From RYN-230 sp963717125 (GTDB lineage Bacteria; Actinomycetota; Actinomycetes; Streptosporangiales; Streptosporangiaceae): a DNA stretch of 64,000 nt. The position numbers were made by a program, and so were the translations under genes. The DNA lies in assembly GCA_963717125.1 (NCBI GenBank), contig CAVQVG010000015.1, positions 62,001 to 126,000 on the forward strand, written 5' to 3'. The notes beneath the pieces were generated by a model, which was given only the letters and a program-made list of their open reading frames with translations, did no database searches and had not been told where the DNA came from. Position 1 is the first letter of the stretch, and every line of letters starts with the position of its first letter. Of the stretch, positions 1 to 8,251 are shown one piece after another.

Positions 1-165
1 GACGTGCGGGCTTCCGTCTGGGTTGATCGTGGCCAGCCAGCAGGTGTGCCGGTCCGGCCCTCCGGTGCCCGGGGCCTGGCTCAGGTCCTGCTGCAGCCGG
101 GTTTCGATCCGGGCCCAGTCGAGCAGCGGTAGCCGATACAGGTCGGCCAGGTTGGTTGTTTCCAT
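1..165 (-). CDS. Pyridoxamine 5'-phosphate oxidase-like protein, N-terminal part (runs off the window)
   Basis: Partial gene: 55 codons read leftwards from an ATG at 165 and continue past the left edge. The visible start includes METTNLADLYRLP, and a later stretch reads WLATINPDGSPHV, which is the typical first strand of FMN-binding split-barrel (PPOX) proteins. That family binds FMN or F420 and includes small oxidoreductases and general-stress proteins. A purine-rich ribosome site (aaagagg) lies just upstream. The substrate cannot be told from the fragment. The FMN versus F420 choice needs the missing C-terminal part. The last gene of the window belongs to the same broad family but is not a copy. 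Confidence 0.65.
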   Translation of the reverse strand, partial: METTNLADLYRLPLLDWARIETRLQQDLSQAPGTGGPDRHTCWLATINPDGSPHV

Positions 166-236
166 GCCTCTTTGACTGCCCGGAACGCCTCAGCTCATCG
201 CCGGCGCAGCACAGTCACCTGGAGCCGGTGACAGGG

Positions 237-312
237 AGCCGGTGGACGACGGAGTCGAACCTGCGACCTGCCGTTTACAAGACGGCTGCTCTGCCAACTG
301 AGCTACACCGGC
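237..312 (-). tRNA. tRNA-Thr (anticodon TGT), with an abnormal T arm
   Basis: Read on the minus strand, the 7-bp acceptor stem is perfect (GCCGGTG with CACCGGC). The D arm has a normal TAGCTC start. The anticodon stem GCCGT/ACGGC closes the loop CTTGTAA, giving anticodon TGT. The T loop TTCGACT is canonical. The T stem is not: GCAGG faces CCGTC, leaving two mismatches, and three extra bases sit before the acceptor strand. A normal copy would have CCTGC there. No CCA is encoded. It may be a degenerate or pseudo-tRNA, or the site may hold a small sequence error. Confidence 0.7.
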
Positions 313-348
313 GGGAACTGGCTGCATGGTAGCCGACCTGACGCTGAC

Positions 349-501
349 ATGCGCGACTGGCAGCATGGGACCGTGGGTGACGCATTCGTATTGCTGCACG
401 CGCCGGCCCTGGGCCCGGCCAGCTGGGCACCGGTGGCGTCGGCGCTGGCTCAGGCTGGCCACCAGGTCGTAGTCCCGGCGCTGGCGCCTGGGCAGTCATA
501 A
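349..501 (+). pseudogene. Alpha/beta-hydrolase-like N-terminal remnant (50 aa)
   Basis: A short frame from ATG 349 to TAA 499-501 encodes 50 residues. It contains VLLHAPALGPASWAPVA followed by ALAQAGHQVVVPALA. This matches the first strand, the oxyanion-hole loop and the helix of alpha/beta hydrolases. The frame then stops, long before any nucleophile elbow or catalytic His. It is therefore best read as the surviving 5' end of a deleted hydrolase gene next to the tRNA. No strong ribosome site is visible. Whether it is still translated is unknown. Confidence 0.5.
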
Positions 502-561
502 CTGCTCGTCACCGGACTGCCAGCACTGCACACAGATGATCGCGTTTGCGTCGGATAGTCG

Positions 562-1281
562 TTGGCGCTCGATCCCATCGCCGCATGTCAGGACGTGAAC
601 CTGCCGCTTGTGGGCAACGCCAGCTATGGTCCCCTCGTGGATGCCAAGACTGAAGAGCTGAGGGCTGCGCACGACGTGCTGGCTGAGTTTTACGCCGATC
701 GCCTGGCTGGCGCTCTGGACCGCCTGCCTGCCGAGCGGGCGGTGCTCGGCCTGTTCTGCGACCTGATACTTGCCGCTGACCTCGGTGCCAACGTCGTGGA
801 CGTTGGCTGCGGGACGGGACGGCTCGAGCCCTACCTGGCAGCCATGGGCCTTTCCCCGAGGGGGATGGACCTGTCACCCGGGATGATCCGCGTGGCCCGG
901 CGCGACCACCCCGGCTTCGGCTTCGACGTTGCCGACGTGCGTGAATTGCCCTTCGGGGACGCCTCACTGGCGGGCGTGGTCTGCTGGTACTCCCTCATGT
1001 TCCTCGCGCCTTGCGACCGGCCGGCTGCCTTCCGCGAACTGGCCCGGGTCCTCAAGCCGGGAGGCTATCTGGTGACCGCATTCAAAGCCGGTGACAGCCA
1101 GGTCCGGCGCGGCGGCCGCAGCACCGGCCTGGGCGTCGAATTCGACGTCTACTGGCTGTCCCCCGACGAGGTGGAACGCCGGTTGATCGAGGCCGGCTTT
1201 GCCACGGTGTTCTGGGGTGGGCGCCCCGCCGCGGGGCAGGAGGGTTCCCCGCAGGGATATCTGCTCGCTCAGACGTCCTGA
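562..1281 (+). CDS. Class I SAM-dependent methyltransferase
   Basis: Up to 239 residues with a Rossmann methyltransferase core. Motif I reads VVDVGCGTG, the acidic post-I loop is GMDLSPGMI, and motif II/III follow with VVCWYSLMFL and LKPGGYLVTAF. The fold transfers a methyl group from S-adenosylmethionine to a small molecule. The acceptor cannot be predicted. The frame opens with TTG at 562, but no good ribosome site marks it. In-frame GTG codons at 595 and 638 are alternatives; 638 would begin just before the conserved AHDVLAEFYADRLAG region, as in related proteins. It stands alone. Confidence 0.8.
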   Translation: MALDPIAACQDVNLPLVGNASYGPLVDAKTEELRAAHDVLAEFYADRLAGALDRLPAERAVLGLFCDLILAADLGANVVDVGCGTGRLEPYLAAMGLSPRGMDLSPGMIRVARRDHPGFGFDVADVRELPFGDASLAGVVCWYSLMFLAPCDRPAAFRELARVLKPGGYLVTAFKAGDSQVRRGGRSTGLGVEFDVYWLSPDEVERRLIEAGFATVFWGGRPAAGQEGSPQGYLLAQTS

Positions 1282-1671
1282 AGCCCACCAACCGCGTTGG
1301 CGAACATCCTCAACCCGGCAAGGCCGTCGGCCGGCTACCCGGGCGCGAGGAGCGCAGTTGAGGACGTTCACCCACATGCGGCCGGGAATTATGCGCTCTC
1401 GCACGCGTTAACATGAGCGGTAGCCGAGAACCGAGTCGGTCGTCTGACGGCGACTTTCCCCGTGCCGTGGTCACCAGCCCCCCCACCGGCGGCTGAGGGT
1501 TCGTGTAAAAGGCCTGCCGGGGGCCGCCTGCGTCGATCGTCGGAGATCCGCAAGTCGGCTCGGCGTTGAAAGCACCAGGCCCGCTGCTCGGGACGTTTCT
1601 CGCCCCGGCCCGCGGGACTGTGCGGCATGCTGCCGTGGCCACCGTGTCCCGGCATTCCAAAGGAGAAGTCT
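1282..1671. other. Intergenic region with a 13-bp inverted repeat
   Basis: About 390 bp between the methyltransferase and the helicase. An imperfect inverted repeat (12 of 13 positions) pairs 1302-1314 with 1357-1369 around a GC-rich loop and may act as a terminator or an operator. The rest shows no convincing gene. The strong ribosome site of the helicase (aaaggagaag) lies at the right end. Confidence 0.4.
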
Positions 1672-3822
1672 GTGGCTCGACCAGGCCAGCGCCAGACGGG
1701 CGCTCGCCGTACCGCCCCGCGGAAGCAGCGGCGCGTCCACCACCGCGGCGATGTCGTCCCGGTGCTCGCCCGAACCGTCCGTGAGGTCGAGGCGGCTGCC
1801 CGGCGCGGTCGCGTGACGCCTGCCGTGCGCACGAAGTTCCAGGCCGTCGCCCTGCTGCTGCGGGACGAGCGTGCCCGCGTCCGGGCGGCGGCCGGAAGCG
1901 ACAGTCGTCGGGCCGAGCAGCTCAAGCGCCTGGACGACGTCGCGGCCATCCTCGCGACGACCGCCGTCCAGGACGCCGGGCTATTGGCGCTGCTCGCCGA
2001 GGGCTCCGGCGTCTCCGACGCGGCCCGGTCGCTCAAGCGGGAGATGCTGCGGGACCTCGGGATCGAGCCGGCGCCCGAGGAGATGGCGCCTACGGAGACC
2101 GCTACAGCTTCCGCCGGCTCGGAGCGACGAGTCGTGCCGCAGCCGGTGATCTCCCGGCAACTGGCGAACCCCTTTCTCGCCCCCGACTTCTCCGCCGTTC
2201 CGCAGCGCACCTCCCGTCCGCGCCGCCTGGCCAGCTGGGAGCTGCTCGGCCCGCTGCTGAGTTCCTTCGAACGTGCCGGCGGGGGAGCCCCGGCGTGCAT
2301 GGCGCTCCCGGCGCCGGCGGAACGGTTCACCCCGGCGGGCCTGGAACTGATGCCGCACCAGGGGCAGCTGGTCGCCGCGGCCGCTGCCGGTCACCGGACA
2401 TTCCTGCTCGCCGATGAGCCGGGTCTGGGCAAGACGGCCCAGGCGCTGCTCGCCGCGGAGGCAGCGAACGCCTACCCGCTGCTCGTCGTCGTGCCGAACG
2501 TCGTCAAGACCAACTGGGCCCGTGAGGCGGCCCGCTGGGTTCCCCACCGCCCGGCCACCGTGGTGCAGGGCGACGGCGAGGCTGTCAACGGATTCGCCGA
2601 TATCGTCGTGCTCAACTACGAGGTTCTCGACCGCCACATGGGCTGGCTCGGTGACTTCGGCTTCCGCGGCATGGTCGTGGACGAGGCTCACTTCACGAAG
2701 AACAAGACCTCGCAGCGCTCGCAGAACGTCCTCGCGCTCTCTGACCGCATCAGGTCCCGTACGGACCGGCCCCTGCTGATGGCGCTGACCGGCACCCCGC
2801 TGATCAACGACATCGACGACTTCCGGGCAATCTGGCAGTTCCTCGGCTGGATCGACGACAGCAAGCCCCTCGACGAGCTAATGGACGCGCTTGAGGACAC
2901 CGGCCTGACGCCTGCGGACCGAAGCTTCTACGCCGCGGCGCGCCAGTGCGTGATCGATCTGGGCATCGTGCGCCGGCGCAAGCTCGACGTGGCCGCCGAC
3001 ATCCCCGCCCGCCGTATCGCGGACCTCCCCGTTGAGCTGGACGAACGGGCCGGCCGGTCGATCCGGGCGGCAGAACGGAACCTCGCTGGCCGGATGGTGG
3101 CGCGGTACCAGACCGCGCTCGCGAACCGATCCTTCGACGTCGGCGCCGAGGGCATCGACCACGACCTCGTCCGCCGGGTGGCCCAGTCAGAGCTGAAGGA
3201 CGCGACGGGCGCGCAGTCTGGCGAGAACGTGTTCACCATGATGCGGCGCATCGGCCAGGCGAAGGCTGAACTGGCCGCGGACTACGCGGCTCAGCTGGCC
3301 CGCAGCGCCGGCAAGGTCGTCTTCTTCGCCAAGCACGTCGACGTGATGGACGCCGCCGAAGAGCTCTTCGCCCGGCAGGGGGTGCGCTTCTCGTCGATCC
3401 GTGGCGGCCAGACGCCCACAGTGCGGCAGGCGAACATCGAAGCCTTCGTGAACGACCCGGACGTCGCGGTCGCGGTGTGCTCGCTGACCGCGGCTGGCGT
3501 GGGCCTGAATCTGCAGGTCGCCTCCAACATCGTGCTGGCCGAGTTGTCCTGGACCGACGCGGAGCAGACCCAGGCCATCGACCGCAGCCACCGCATCGGG
3601 CAGGCCGAACCGGTGACTGCGTGGCGCATCATCGCCGCGCAGACCATCGACGCCCGGATCGCCGGGCTGATCGACAGCAAGGCGGGGCTTGCCGCCCGGG
3701 CGCTGGACGGGTCGGACCAGGAGGTCTCCTCTTCGGCCGACGTGCAGCTAGAGGCGCTGGTCGCATTGCTGACCGATGCGCTGCGTGAGTCTTTCGGACA
3801 TGGCGACGCCCTGGCTTCCTGA
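1672..3822 (+). CDS. SNF2-family DNA-dependent ATPase/helicase (SMARCAL1-like)
   Basis: 716 residues. The start is the GTG at 1672, four bases after the ribosome site aaaggagaag; the frame stays open further upstream but without such a site. Helicase superfamily 2 motifs appear in order: DEPGLGKT (about residue 247), VVDEAH (about 336), ALTGTPL (about 373), then TAAGVGLNL and DRSHRIGQ near residue 640. Such enzymes use ATP to translocate on or anneal duplex DNA. The order and spacing resemble SMARCAL1/HARP-type annealing helicases. The first 200 residues are basic and do not match a known domain by eye. No methylase, nuclease or defence partner adjoins it, so a restriction role is not supported. 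Confidence 0.88.
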   Translation: MARPGQRQTGARRTAPRKQRRVHHRGDVVPVLARTVREVEAAARRGRVTPAVRTKFQAVALLLRDERARVRAAAGSDSRRAEQLKRLDDVAAILATTAVQDAGLLALLAEGSGVSDAARSLKREMLRDLGIEPAPEEMAPTETATASAGSERRVVPQPVISRQLANPFLAPDFSAVPQRTSRPRRLASWELLGPLLSSFERAGGGAPACMALPAPAERFTPAGLELMPHQGQLVAAAAAGHRTFLLADEPGLGKTAQALLAAEAANAYPLLVVVPNVVKTNWAREAARWVPHRPATVVQGDGEAVNGFADIVVLNYEVLDRHMGWLGDFGFRGMVVDEAHFTKNKTSQRSQNVLALSDRIRSRTDRPLLMALTGTPLINDIDDFRAIWQFLGWIDDSKPLDELMDALEDTGLTPADRSFYAAARQCVIDLGIVRRRKLDVAADIPARRIADLPVELDERAGRSIRAAERNLAGRMVARYQTALANRSFDVGAEGIDHDLVRRVAQSELKDATGAQSGENVFTMMRRIGQAKAELAADYAAQLARSAGKVVFFAKHVDVMDAAEELFARQGVRFSSIRGGQTPTVRQANIEAFVNDPDVAVAVCSLTAAGVGLNLQVASNIVLAELSWTDAEQTQAIDRSHRIGQAEPVTAWRIIAAQTIDARIAGLIDSKAGLAARALDGSDQEVSSSADVQLEALVALLTDALRESFGHGDALAS

Positions 3823-3823
3823 C

Positions 3824-3839
3824 CGTGGGGATTCCCACG
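3824..3839. terminator. Short hairpin between convergent genes
   Basis: A 6-bp stem (cgtggg/cccacg) with a 4-base loop just after the helicase stop codon. It is weak but well placed to end transcription from one or both sides. Confidence 0.35.
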
Positions 3840-3908
3840 CGAGACTGTGTACGAGGACCAAGGCCTAGCGATTGCGCATACTGGTTCTATCGCCCTGACC
3901 GGGGTTAG

Positions 3909-4601
3909 CTACAGGCTGGTCCACCAGGCGTGGATGATCACGTCGTGGGCGATGCGGGTGTCGATGGTGTGATGCAGGCCGAGGCTGACGATACGGTCAT
4001 CGTGCGGGTGGAACGGCCGGGTGGGGTCTTCGCCCAGCACCGGGCCGAAGGCATCGATGAGCGGCTTCCAGAGGCTGGCCCAGTTGCGGCCCGGCCCCGT
4101 CCTCAGCGCGATTTCGAGCCCGGCCGGGCCCGGATCGATGGTGGCCGCCCGCACCGCAAGCCGATCATGGAGCTCTTGTTTCCACTGTCTGCGCTGATAG
4201 GACCCAGCCATCCGGGCCGAGAACTGCGGGGTGGTGGCCCCGGCCGTGTCTGGCTGGGCCGGTCCCACCGCTAGTGACGACGGTCCGTGGATCTTGCGGC
4301 CGAAGATGGCCGCCACCCGCTGCGGGCCTAGCCGCTGAGCGACCGGGAACAGATAGTTGTCCAGGTCATGGCCGCCATCAATTAGTGAGACGCCGTCGCT
4401 GAACCCGACGATCAGCTCGGCAGCAACCCGGCTGCTCGCAGTCGCCAGCACCGGCCCGGCTATGGCGTCCACGTGCGCCAGGAAGCGAGCCAGCTTCACC
4501 TGGCTGGGATGCCCTACCCGATCCCAGCTGGCCAGCTGTGGCTTGACGCTCTGCCGCATAACGCCCACCGGGCGGCGGTACACCATTGCCATGTCAGTCA
4601 T
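3909..4601 (-). CDS. Unrecognised conserved-looking protein (230 aa)
   Basis: The frame is open from a TTG at 4649, but the ATG at 4601 (MTDMAMVYRR) is the more likely start; no strong ribosome site helps. The protein is soluble and mixed in composition. Its most characteristic part is the C-terminus, with RPFHPHDDRIVSLGLHHT followed by AHDVIIHAWW. The His/Asp-rich stretch could be a metal or catalytic site, but I do not recognise the family. It is convergent with the SNF2 helicase and separated from the next gene by about 150 bp. No function is assigned. Confidence 0.6.
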   Translation of the reverse strand: MTDMAMVYRRPVGVMRQSVKPQLASWDRVGHPSQVKLARFLAHVDAIAGPVLATASSRVAAELIVGFSDGVSLIDGGHDLDNYLFPVAQRLGPQRVAAIFGRKIHGPSSLAVGPAQPDTAGATTPQFSARMAGSYQRRQWKQELHDRLAVRAATIDPGPAGLEIALRTGPGRNWASLWKPLIDAFGPVLGEDPTRPFHPHDDRIVSLGLHHTIDTRIAHDVIIHAWWTSL

Positions 4602-4749
4602 CGTCGTCCGCGTCCACACCTGGCGGCAACCAGCCGATACCCCCAGCAAGTTGCGCGCTCACAGCGGCAGAAGAACGCATTCACTTTCAGCGCTGCCGGT
4701 GCATAAACATACGACCGCCGCCCGGGCGGTGCGCGGGAAGCAGGGGCGA

Positions 4750-5424
4750 TCAGCCAGCCGGGACCAGCAGGCGGTAAAGCTGGCGGGCTTGAGTCCTGCT
4801 GAGCAGGTTGATCTGTTCCGCCCGGAGTGCGTTGAATCTGCGTCGTGGTTGCGGGGCCTGCCAGAGCTTGCCGGCGACGCTCATGCCGACGGCATCGCCA
4901 GAGTCATAGGCCTGCCGGATGAGCGCTGTCAACGCCGGCACTTCGGCGGTGGGAAAGGCGACCACGAATACGTGCCAGGCGGGGCCCGGTTGGTTCCGGT
5001 TGGTGGTGACCGAGGAGACCGCTGCGGAAGTGATCGTTACCGGAGTTCCGACCGGACGGTAGCACGCTACGCCCGCCGACGCCGCGGGAGGCGTGGCCGG
5101 CGTGGCCGCGGGAGTAGGGGTGGCCGCGCTCCCGGTGCCTACGGGCACGGGGACTTGCGAAGCTACCGCGGCCCGCAGCACGTTGGGCTGCGACCCAAAG
5201 AGGTTGACCGAGCCGGCCGGGCACTCGCCGGCTGGCGTGGGGGGCTGGCTGCGCATGACTTGCATGATGATCGGTGACCCCAGATCGCGTGCCGGTGGCA
5301 GGCTCACTGGCGCCGGGTCCGGCCCTAGCGGGGTGATGTGGCTGCAGCCGGCAACGGCGAGCATGAGGCCGGCGGCGGCCAGCGTGCTGGCCAGGACGGA
5401 CAGCTGGCGGGGCTGGCACGGCAT
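4750..5424 (-). CDS. Lipoprotein with SecDF head-like region
   Basis: 224 residues. A signal peptide (MPCQPRQLSVLASTLAAAG) leads to the lipobox LAVAGC, so the mature protein is expected to be lipid-anchored outside the membrane. A linker rich in Ala, Thr and Pro follows. The C-terminal half (WHVFVVAFPTAEVPALTALI, then SVAGKLWQAP) resembles the P1-head subdomain of SecD, where a similar strand precedes a KVISAP-like turn. That resemblance is by eye. It lies 13 bp downstream of the PadR/membrane-protein pair, on the same strand, and is probably co-transcribed with it. Confidence 0.75.
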   Translation of the reverse strand: MPCQPRQLSVLASTLAAAGLMLAVAGCSHITPLGPDPAPVSLPPARDLGSPIIMQVMRSQPPTPAGECPAGSVNLFGSQPNVLRAAVASQVPVPVGTGSAATPTPAATPATPPAASAGVACYRPVGTPVTITSAAVSSVTTNRNQPGPAWHVFVVAFPTAEVPALTALIRQAYDSGDAVGMSVAGKLWQAPQPRRRFNALRAEQINLLSRTQARQLYRLLVPAG

Positions 5425-5437
5425 GTCCGTGTCCTTC

Positions 5438-6481
5438 CTAGGCGGCCATGGCGTGGGGATATGGCGGCGGTGCGGGCGTGGCTGTCTGGGCGCGGGCGGC
5501 GTCGGGGGCGACCAGCGCGACGGCGGCCAGCACGATGAGCAGTTCGGCCACGCTCACGGTGATCAGGTGCGGGTCGTGCAGGTAGTCGCTGAGCGTGGCG
5601 ATCCGGTAAGCCCCGGCGACGGCAGCCAGCAGGGCCAGGGTCAGCGACCACAGCCCCGTGGCAGCGGTCTGGCGGGACCGGGCCCTGGGTGCGTGCGCCA
5701 GGCAGGCCAGGCTGACAAGGATGCAGCACAGCCCGGAGAAGTCTGGCAGCCAGGCGGAATTGCCGGTCGCCTGGAGCGCCAGCAGCGGCCCGTACACCAG
5801 CAGGTAGCCGGCGGGCAGCGCCAGCAGCCAGGGCCCGGGCACGGCCGGCGGCGCGTCGCGGTGGAACGCGGTCATGGCCAGGACCGGGGCAAGATCGACC
5901 AGGACCCAGAAGGCCCACGGCCCGAACGGCGCGGGCAGGACGCCGGTGAGCTGGGCTTGCAGCACGGCGACCAGGCCGGGGACGATGGCCAGTGCCGCGA
6001 GGACCCGGGCCGTGCGGTAGTGCCCGCGGGCCAGCGTCAGGAAAATCATGATCCAGGCGACGCTCACCAGGTAATACACCTTGTCCCAGACGCCGCCAGG
6101 CACGACCACCAGGCTCGCCGGCGGCGCGGGCAGCCAGCCGACCAAACGGCGGCTCCACACCAGGAACACCAGCACGTTAACGGCCAGTACCGCGTGCACC
6201 AGCAGCACGGCGAGCACCGCGCGCCGGATGGCCTGTCCCCAGGCGTACCGGCGCGGAGTGGCCGGGCCGCCCAGGTGCAGCCGGACGGCCAGGCCGGCCA
6301 CGCTGGCGACCTCCGCCGAGCTGGGCCCGGCCGCCTTACTGATGTACTCATCGGCCGCTGGGTCGCCGGTCAGCCAGCTGTCCAGGAAGGCGGCGACCAT
6401 GTCCTGTTCCCACTGCTGCCGGTACCAGCCGGGCAGCAGCCGCAGCACCCGCCGGTAGCGCCGCTCCAGGTCGCTGGTCAT
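5438..6481 (-). CDS. Multi-pass membrane protein paired with PadR
   Basis: 347 residues. The soluble N-terminus (ERRYRRVLRLLPGWYRQQWEQD) resembles the start of actinobacterial membrane proteins commonly found beside PadR regulators. After it come about eight hydrophobic segments, for example AVLAVLLVHAVLAVNVLVFL. Its ATG overlaps the stop of the PadR gene (ATGA), so the two are translationally coupled. A short Ala/Pro-rich tail follows the last segment. The transported or sensed molecule is unknown. Confidence 0.8.
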   Translation of the reverse strand: MTSDLERRYRRVLRLLPGWYRQQWEQDMVAAFLDSWLTGDPAADEYISKAAGPSSAEVASVAGLAVRLHLGGPATPRRYAWGQAIRRAVLAVLLVHAVLAVNVLVFLVWSRRLVGWLPAPPASLVVVPGGVWDKVYYLVSVAWIMIFLTLARGHYRTARVLAALAIVPGLVAVLQAQLTGVLPAPFGPWAFWVLVDLAPVLAMTAFHRDAPPAVPGPWLLALPAGYLLVYGPLLALQATGNSAWLPDFSGLCCILVSLACLAHAPRARSRQTAATGLWSLTLALLAAVAGAYRIATLSDYLHDPHLITVSVAELLIVLAAVALVAPDAARAQTATPAPPPYPHAMAA

Positions 6482-6816
6482 CCGGCTGCCTGCTCACCGG
6501 TCAGGCGCAGCCTCGCCCGCACCACACGAGCGGTGGCGGCGCGAAGCTCGGCCTCCTCAGCCAGCGCGCGCCGCCCGTCCCGGGTCAGCCGGTAATAACG
6601 GCGCAGCCGGCCGTCGTGCGCTTCCTCCCGGTCGGGCTCGATCAGCCCGTCGGCGGCAAGCCGCTCCAGCACCCCGTACAGGCTGCCGATCTTCAGCTTT
6701 ACCCGGCCCTGCGACAGGTCGGCAACCTCACCCACGATGCCGTACCCGTGCCGCGGGCCATCGGCCAGCGCGGTGAGCACATAAAACGCCTGTCCGGTCA
6801 TGGGCTTGGCCGCCAT
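6478..6816 (-). CDS. PadR-family transcriptional regulator
   Basis: 112 residues from the ATG at 6816. The winged helix is clear: MTGQAFYVLTALADGPRHGYGI, then KIGSLYGVLERLAADGLIE and RRYYRLTRDGRRAL. PadR proteins are usually repressors released by a small ligand. The gene overlaps the membrane protein gene downstream and is followed by a lipoprotein gene, forming a three-gene operon that it probably controls itself. An AT-rich inverted repeat directly upstream fits an autoregulatory operator. The frame runs open further upstream, but that region holds the promoter rather than protein. Confidence 0.88.
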   Translation of the reverse strand: MAAKPMTGQAFYVLTALADGPRHGYGIVGEVADLSQGRVKLKIGSLYGVLERLAADGLIEPDREEAHDGRLRRYYRLTRDGRRALAEEAELRAATARVVRARLRLTGEQAAG

Positions 6817-6823
6817 GCCAGCG

Positions 6824-6846
6824 AATATACTGGAAAACAAGATATT
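6824..6846 (-). promoter_or_regulatory. AT-rich inverted repeat upstream of padR-like gene
   Basis: AATAT and ATATT arms flank a 13-base centre, 8 bp from the PadR start codon. The stretch is much richer in A+T than its surroundings. It is a plausible autorepression operator overlapping the core promoter. Confidence 0.45.
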
Positions 6847-6859
6847 AGTCGAGGCGACG

Positions 6860-7420
6860 CTATGTGTGCCCGGTGACGATGACCGTGGCGCGGAACGCGA
6901 TGGGCGTGTCGCAGCGGATCGGCTTGGCCGCACATACCTGCCGGGCGGAGCTGAGGTGCGCGATCCCCTGATGCAGCGCGGCGAAGAACGCACCGGTCGC
7001 CCCGACTGGCAGCATCAGGTGGCCATGCGTCAGCGGCACCAGGGATCTGGAGTCGGACTGGATCGGCGCCCACATCTGCCCAGGTGTACTGGTCAGATAG
7101 ACGTCCACCCGCTCCCCGGCTGGTACGCAGAACGCGCCGCCGTTACTGGCGTTGCGCAACGTCAGCACCGCGGTACCTGCCGGGGCGGGCTGGAGACGCG
7201 CGCCACCGCACGCAGCGCTGGGCATCGAGGGCACCGGGGTAGCACCCGAGGGAGCCGGGATGTCCGGCCCACCCGGGTTCACCGAGGTGGCGGGGCTGGC
7301 CGGACCAGCGTGCGGCGTGCCCGACGCGGCCGACCCGGTCACCTGGGAACCGCATCCGGCCAGACCGGCGAGCACCACACTGGAAAGAACGACCGCGCGG
7401 AGCAGCGACCTGGCCAGCAT
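6860..7420 (-). CDS. Lipoprotein with a C-terminal beta-rich domain
   Basis: 186 residues from the ATG at 7420, which has an aagggg ribosome site. The signal peptide LLRAVVLSSVVLAGLAGC ends in a lipobox, so the protein should be surface-anchored. A Pro/Ser/Ala linker leads to a folded domain with several Cys residues (SAACGGARLQP, GGAFCVPAGERVDV, RQVCAAKPIRC). The pattern resembles small secreted DUF4232-like domains (polar strand repeats with GGAFCV), but this is not certain. It sits just upstream of the PadR operon on the same strand. Confidence 0.7.
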   Translation of the reverse strand: MLARSLLRAVVLSSVVLAGLAGCGSQVTGSAASGTPHAGPASPATSVNPGGPDIPAPSGATPVPSMPSAACGGARLQPAPAGTAVLTLRNASNGGAFCVPAGERVDVYLTSTPGQMWAPIQSDSRSLVPLTHGHLMLPVGATGAFFAALHQGIAHLSSARQVCAAKPIRCDTPIAFRATVIVTGHT

Positions 7421-7488
7421 GCCCCTTGGACGCCCCCCAGCCAGCGCCGGTTCCGGGCCAGCACCCCGCGAGCCCCGAACCAAGCCGG

Positions 7489-8043
7489 TCAGGACTCCCG
7501 CTCGGCGAAGATCTCCGCGCACAGCATCAGGCACTCGCCGCAGATGGCGCCAGCCTGACCGCTACCCGCGCCCGGCATGGTGGCGGCCAGGCCGGTGCAG
7601 TCCGGCCGGTACTTGCCGCAGAAGGAGCACCGTTCCCGCACGTCCCCGGCCGGCACGGCACGCAGCGGCCCAGGCTCAGCCGGGCCCTCCGTGGCCAGCG
7701 CCTCAGCGGCCAGCGCGCTGCACACCCCGCAGATGTACACGCCGGGCCCGGCGATCAGCGGCCCGGCTTCCTGCTCCGGCCGCCGGCAGAACGTGCACGC
7801 CGCGGACCGCCGCACCACGCGCCGCGGGCTCCACCGGCGGGACCCACCCGCCGACTCGACGATCTGGTGCACCCGCTGGTGGCTCAGCCCGAGGGCGGGC
7901 GCCAGCTCGCGCAGCGAGCCGCCGTGCAGGTGCAGCCGGCGGACCGCCCGGTGGAACTCCGCCCGGGCCACCTCGGCGTCGTGTTCGGCCTCGATCAGCC
8001 GTTCCTGCGCTTGCCGGGCCGCGGCCAGCAGGTCCTCGTTCAT
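7489..8043 (-). CDS. HTH protein with two ClpX-type C4 zinc fingers
   Basis: 184 residues. An N-terminal helical part contains the helix-turn-helix LRELAPALGLSHQRVHQIVE, similar to sigma-70 region 4 or HTH-7 folds. Two Cys4 zinc fingers follow: CTFCRRPEQEAGPLIAGPGV ending in CGVC, and CSFCGKYRPDC ending in CGECL. Both match the zinc-binding domain of ClpX, which binds substrates and adaptors; here no AAA+ domain is present. ATG at 8043. The combination suggests a DNA-binding or adaptor protein linked to Clp proteolysis. That role is inference. Confidence 0.8.
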   Translation of the reverse strand: MNEDLLAAARQAQERLIEAEHDAEVARAEFHRAVRRLHLHGGSLRELAPALGLSHQRVHQIVESAGGSRRWSPRRVVRRSAACTFCRRPEQEAGPLIAGPGVYICGVCSALAAEALATEGPAEPGPLRAVPAGDVRERCSFCGKYRPDCTGLAATMPGAGSGQAGAICGECLMLCAEIFAERES

Positions 8044-8251
8044 GTTGTCTACCGTACCTAGACACTAGACGCAACGGCAAGACCGGGCCGGACCGGGGCC
8101 GGGCTGGCCATGAAACATTCATCCCGCGCCAGCCCGGAACCGACCGCTGACCAGGGCGCTCAGGCCAGCCAGCGACGCCCTCCCTGGCGCCGGCCCGCAG
8201 CGCTTCGTACGATCAGGCCGCCCGCAGCACTTGGACAGGAAGGGGCCGGTC

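Noticed and set aside
237..4601. Prophage or integrative element at the tRNA
   Set aside because: No integrase, no phage gene and no repeated tRNA end (att site) are seen.
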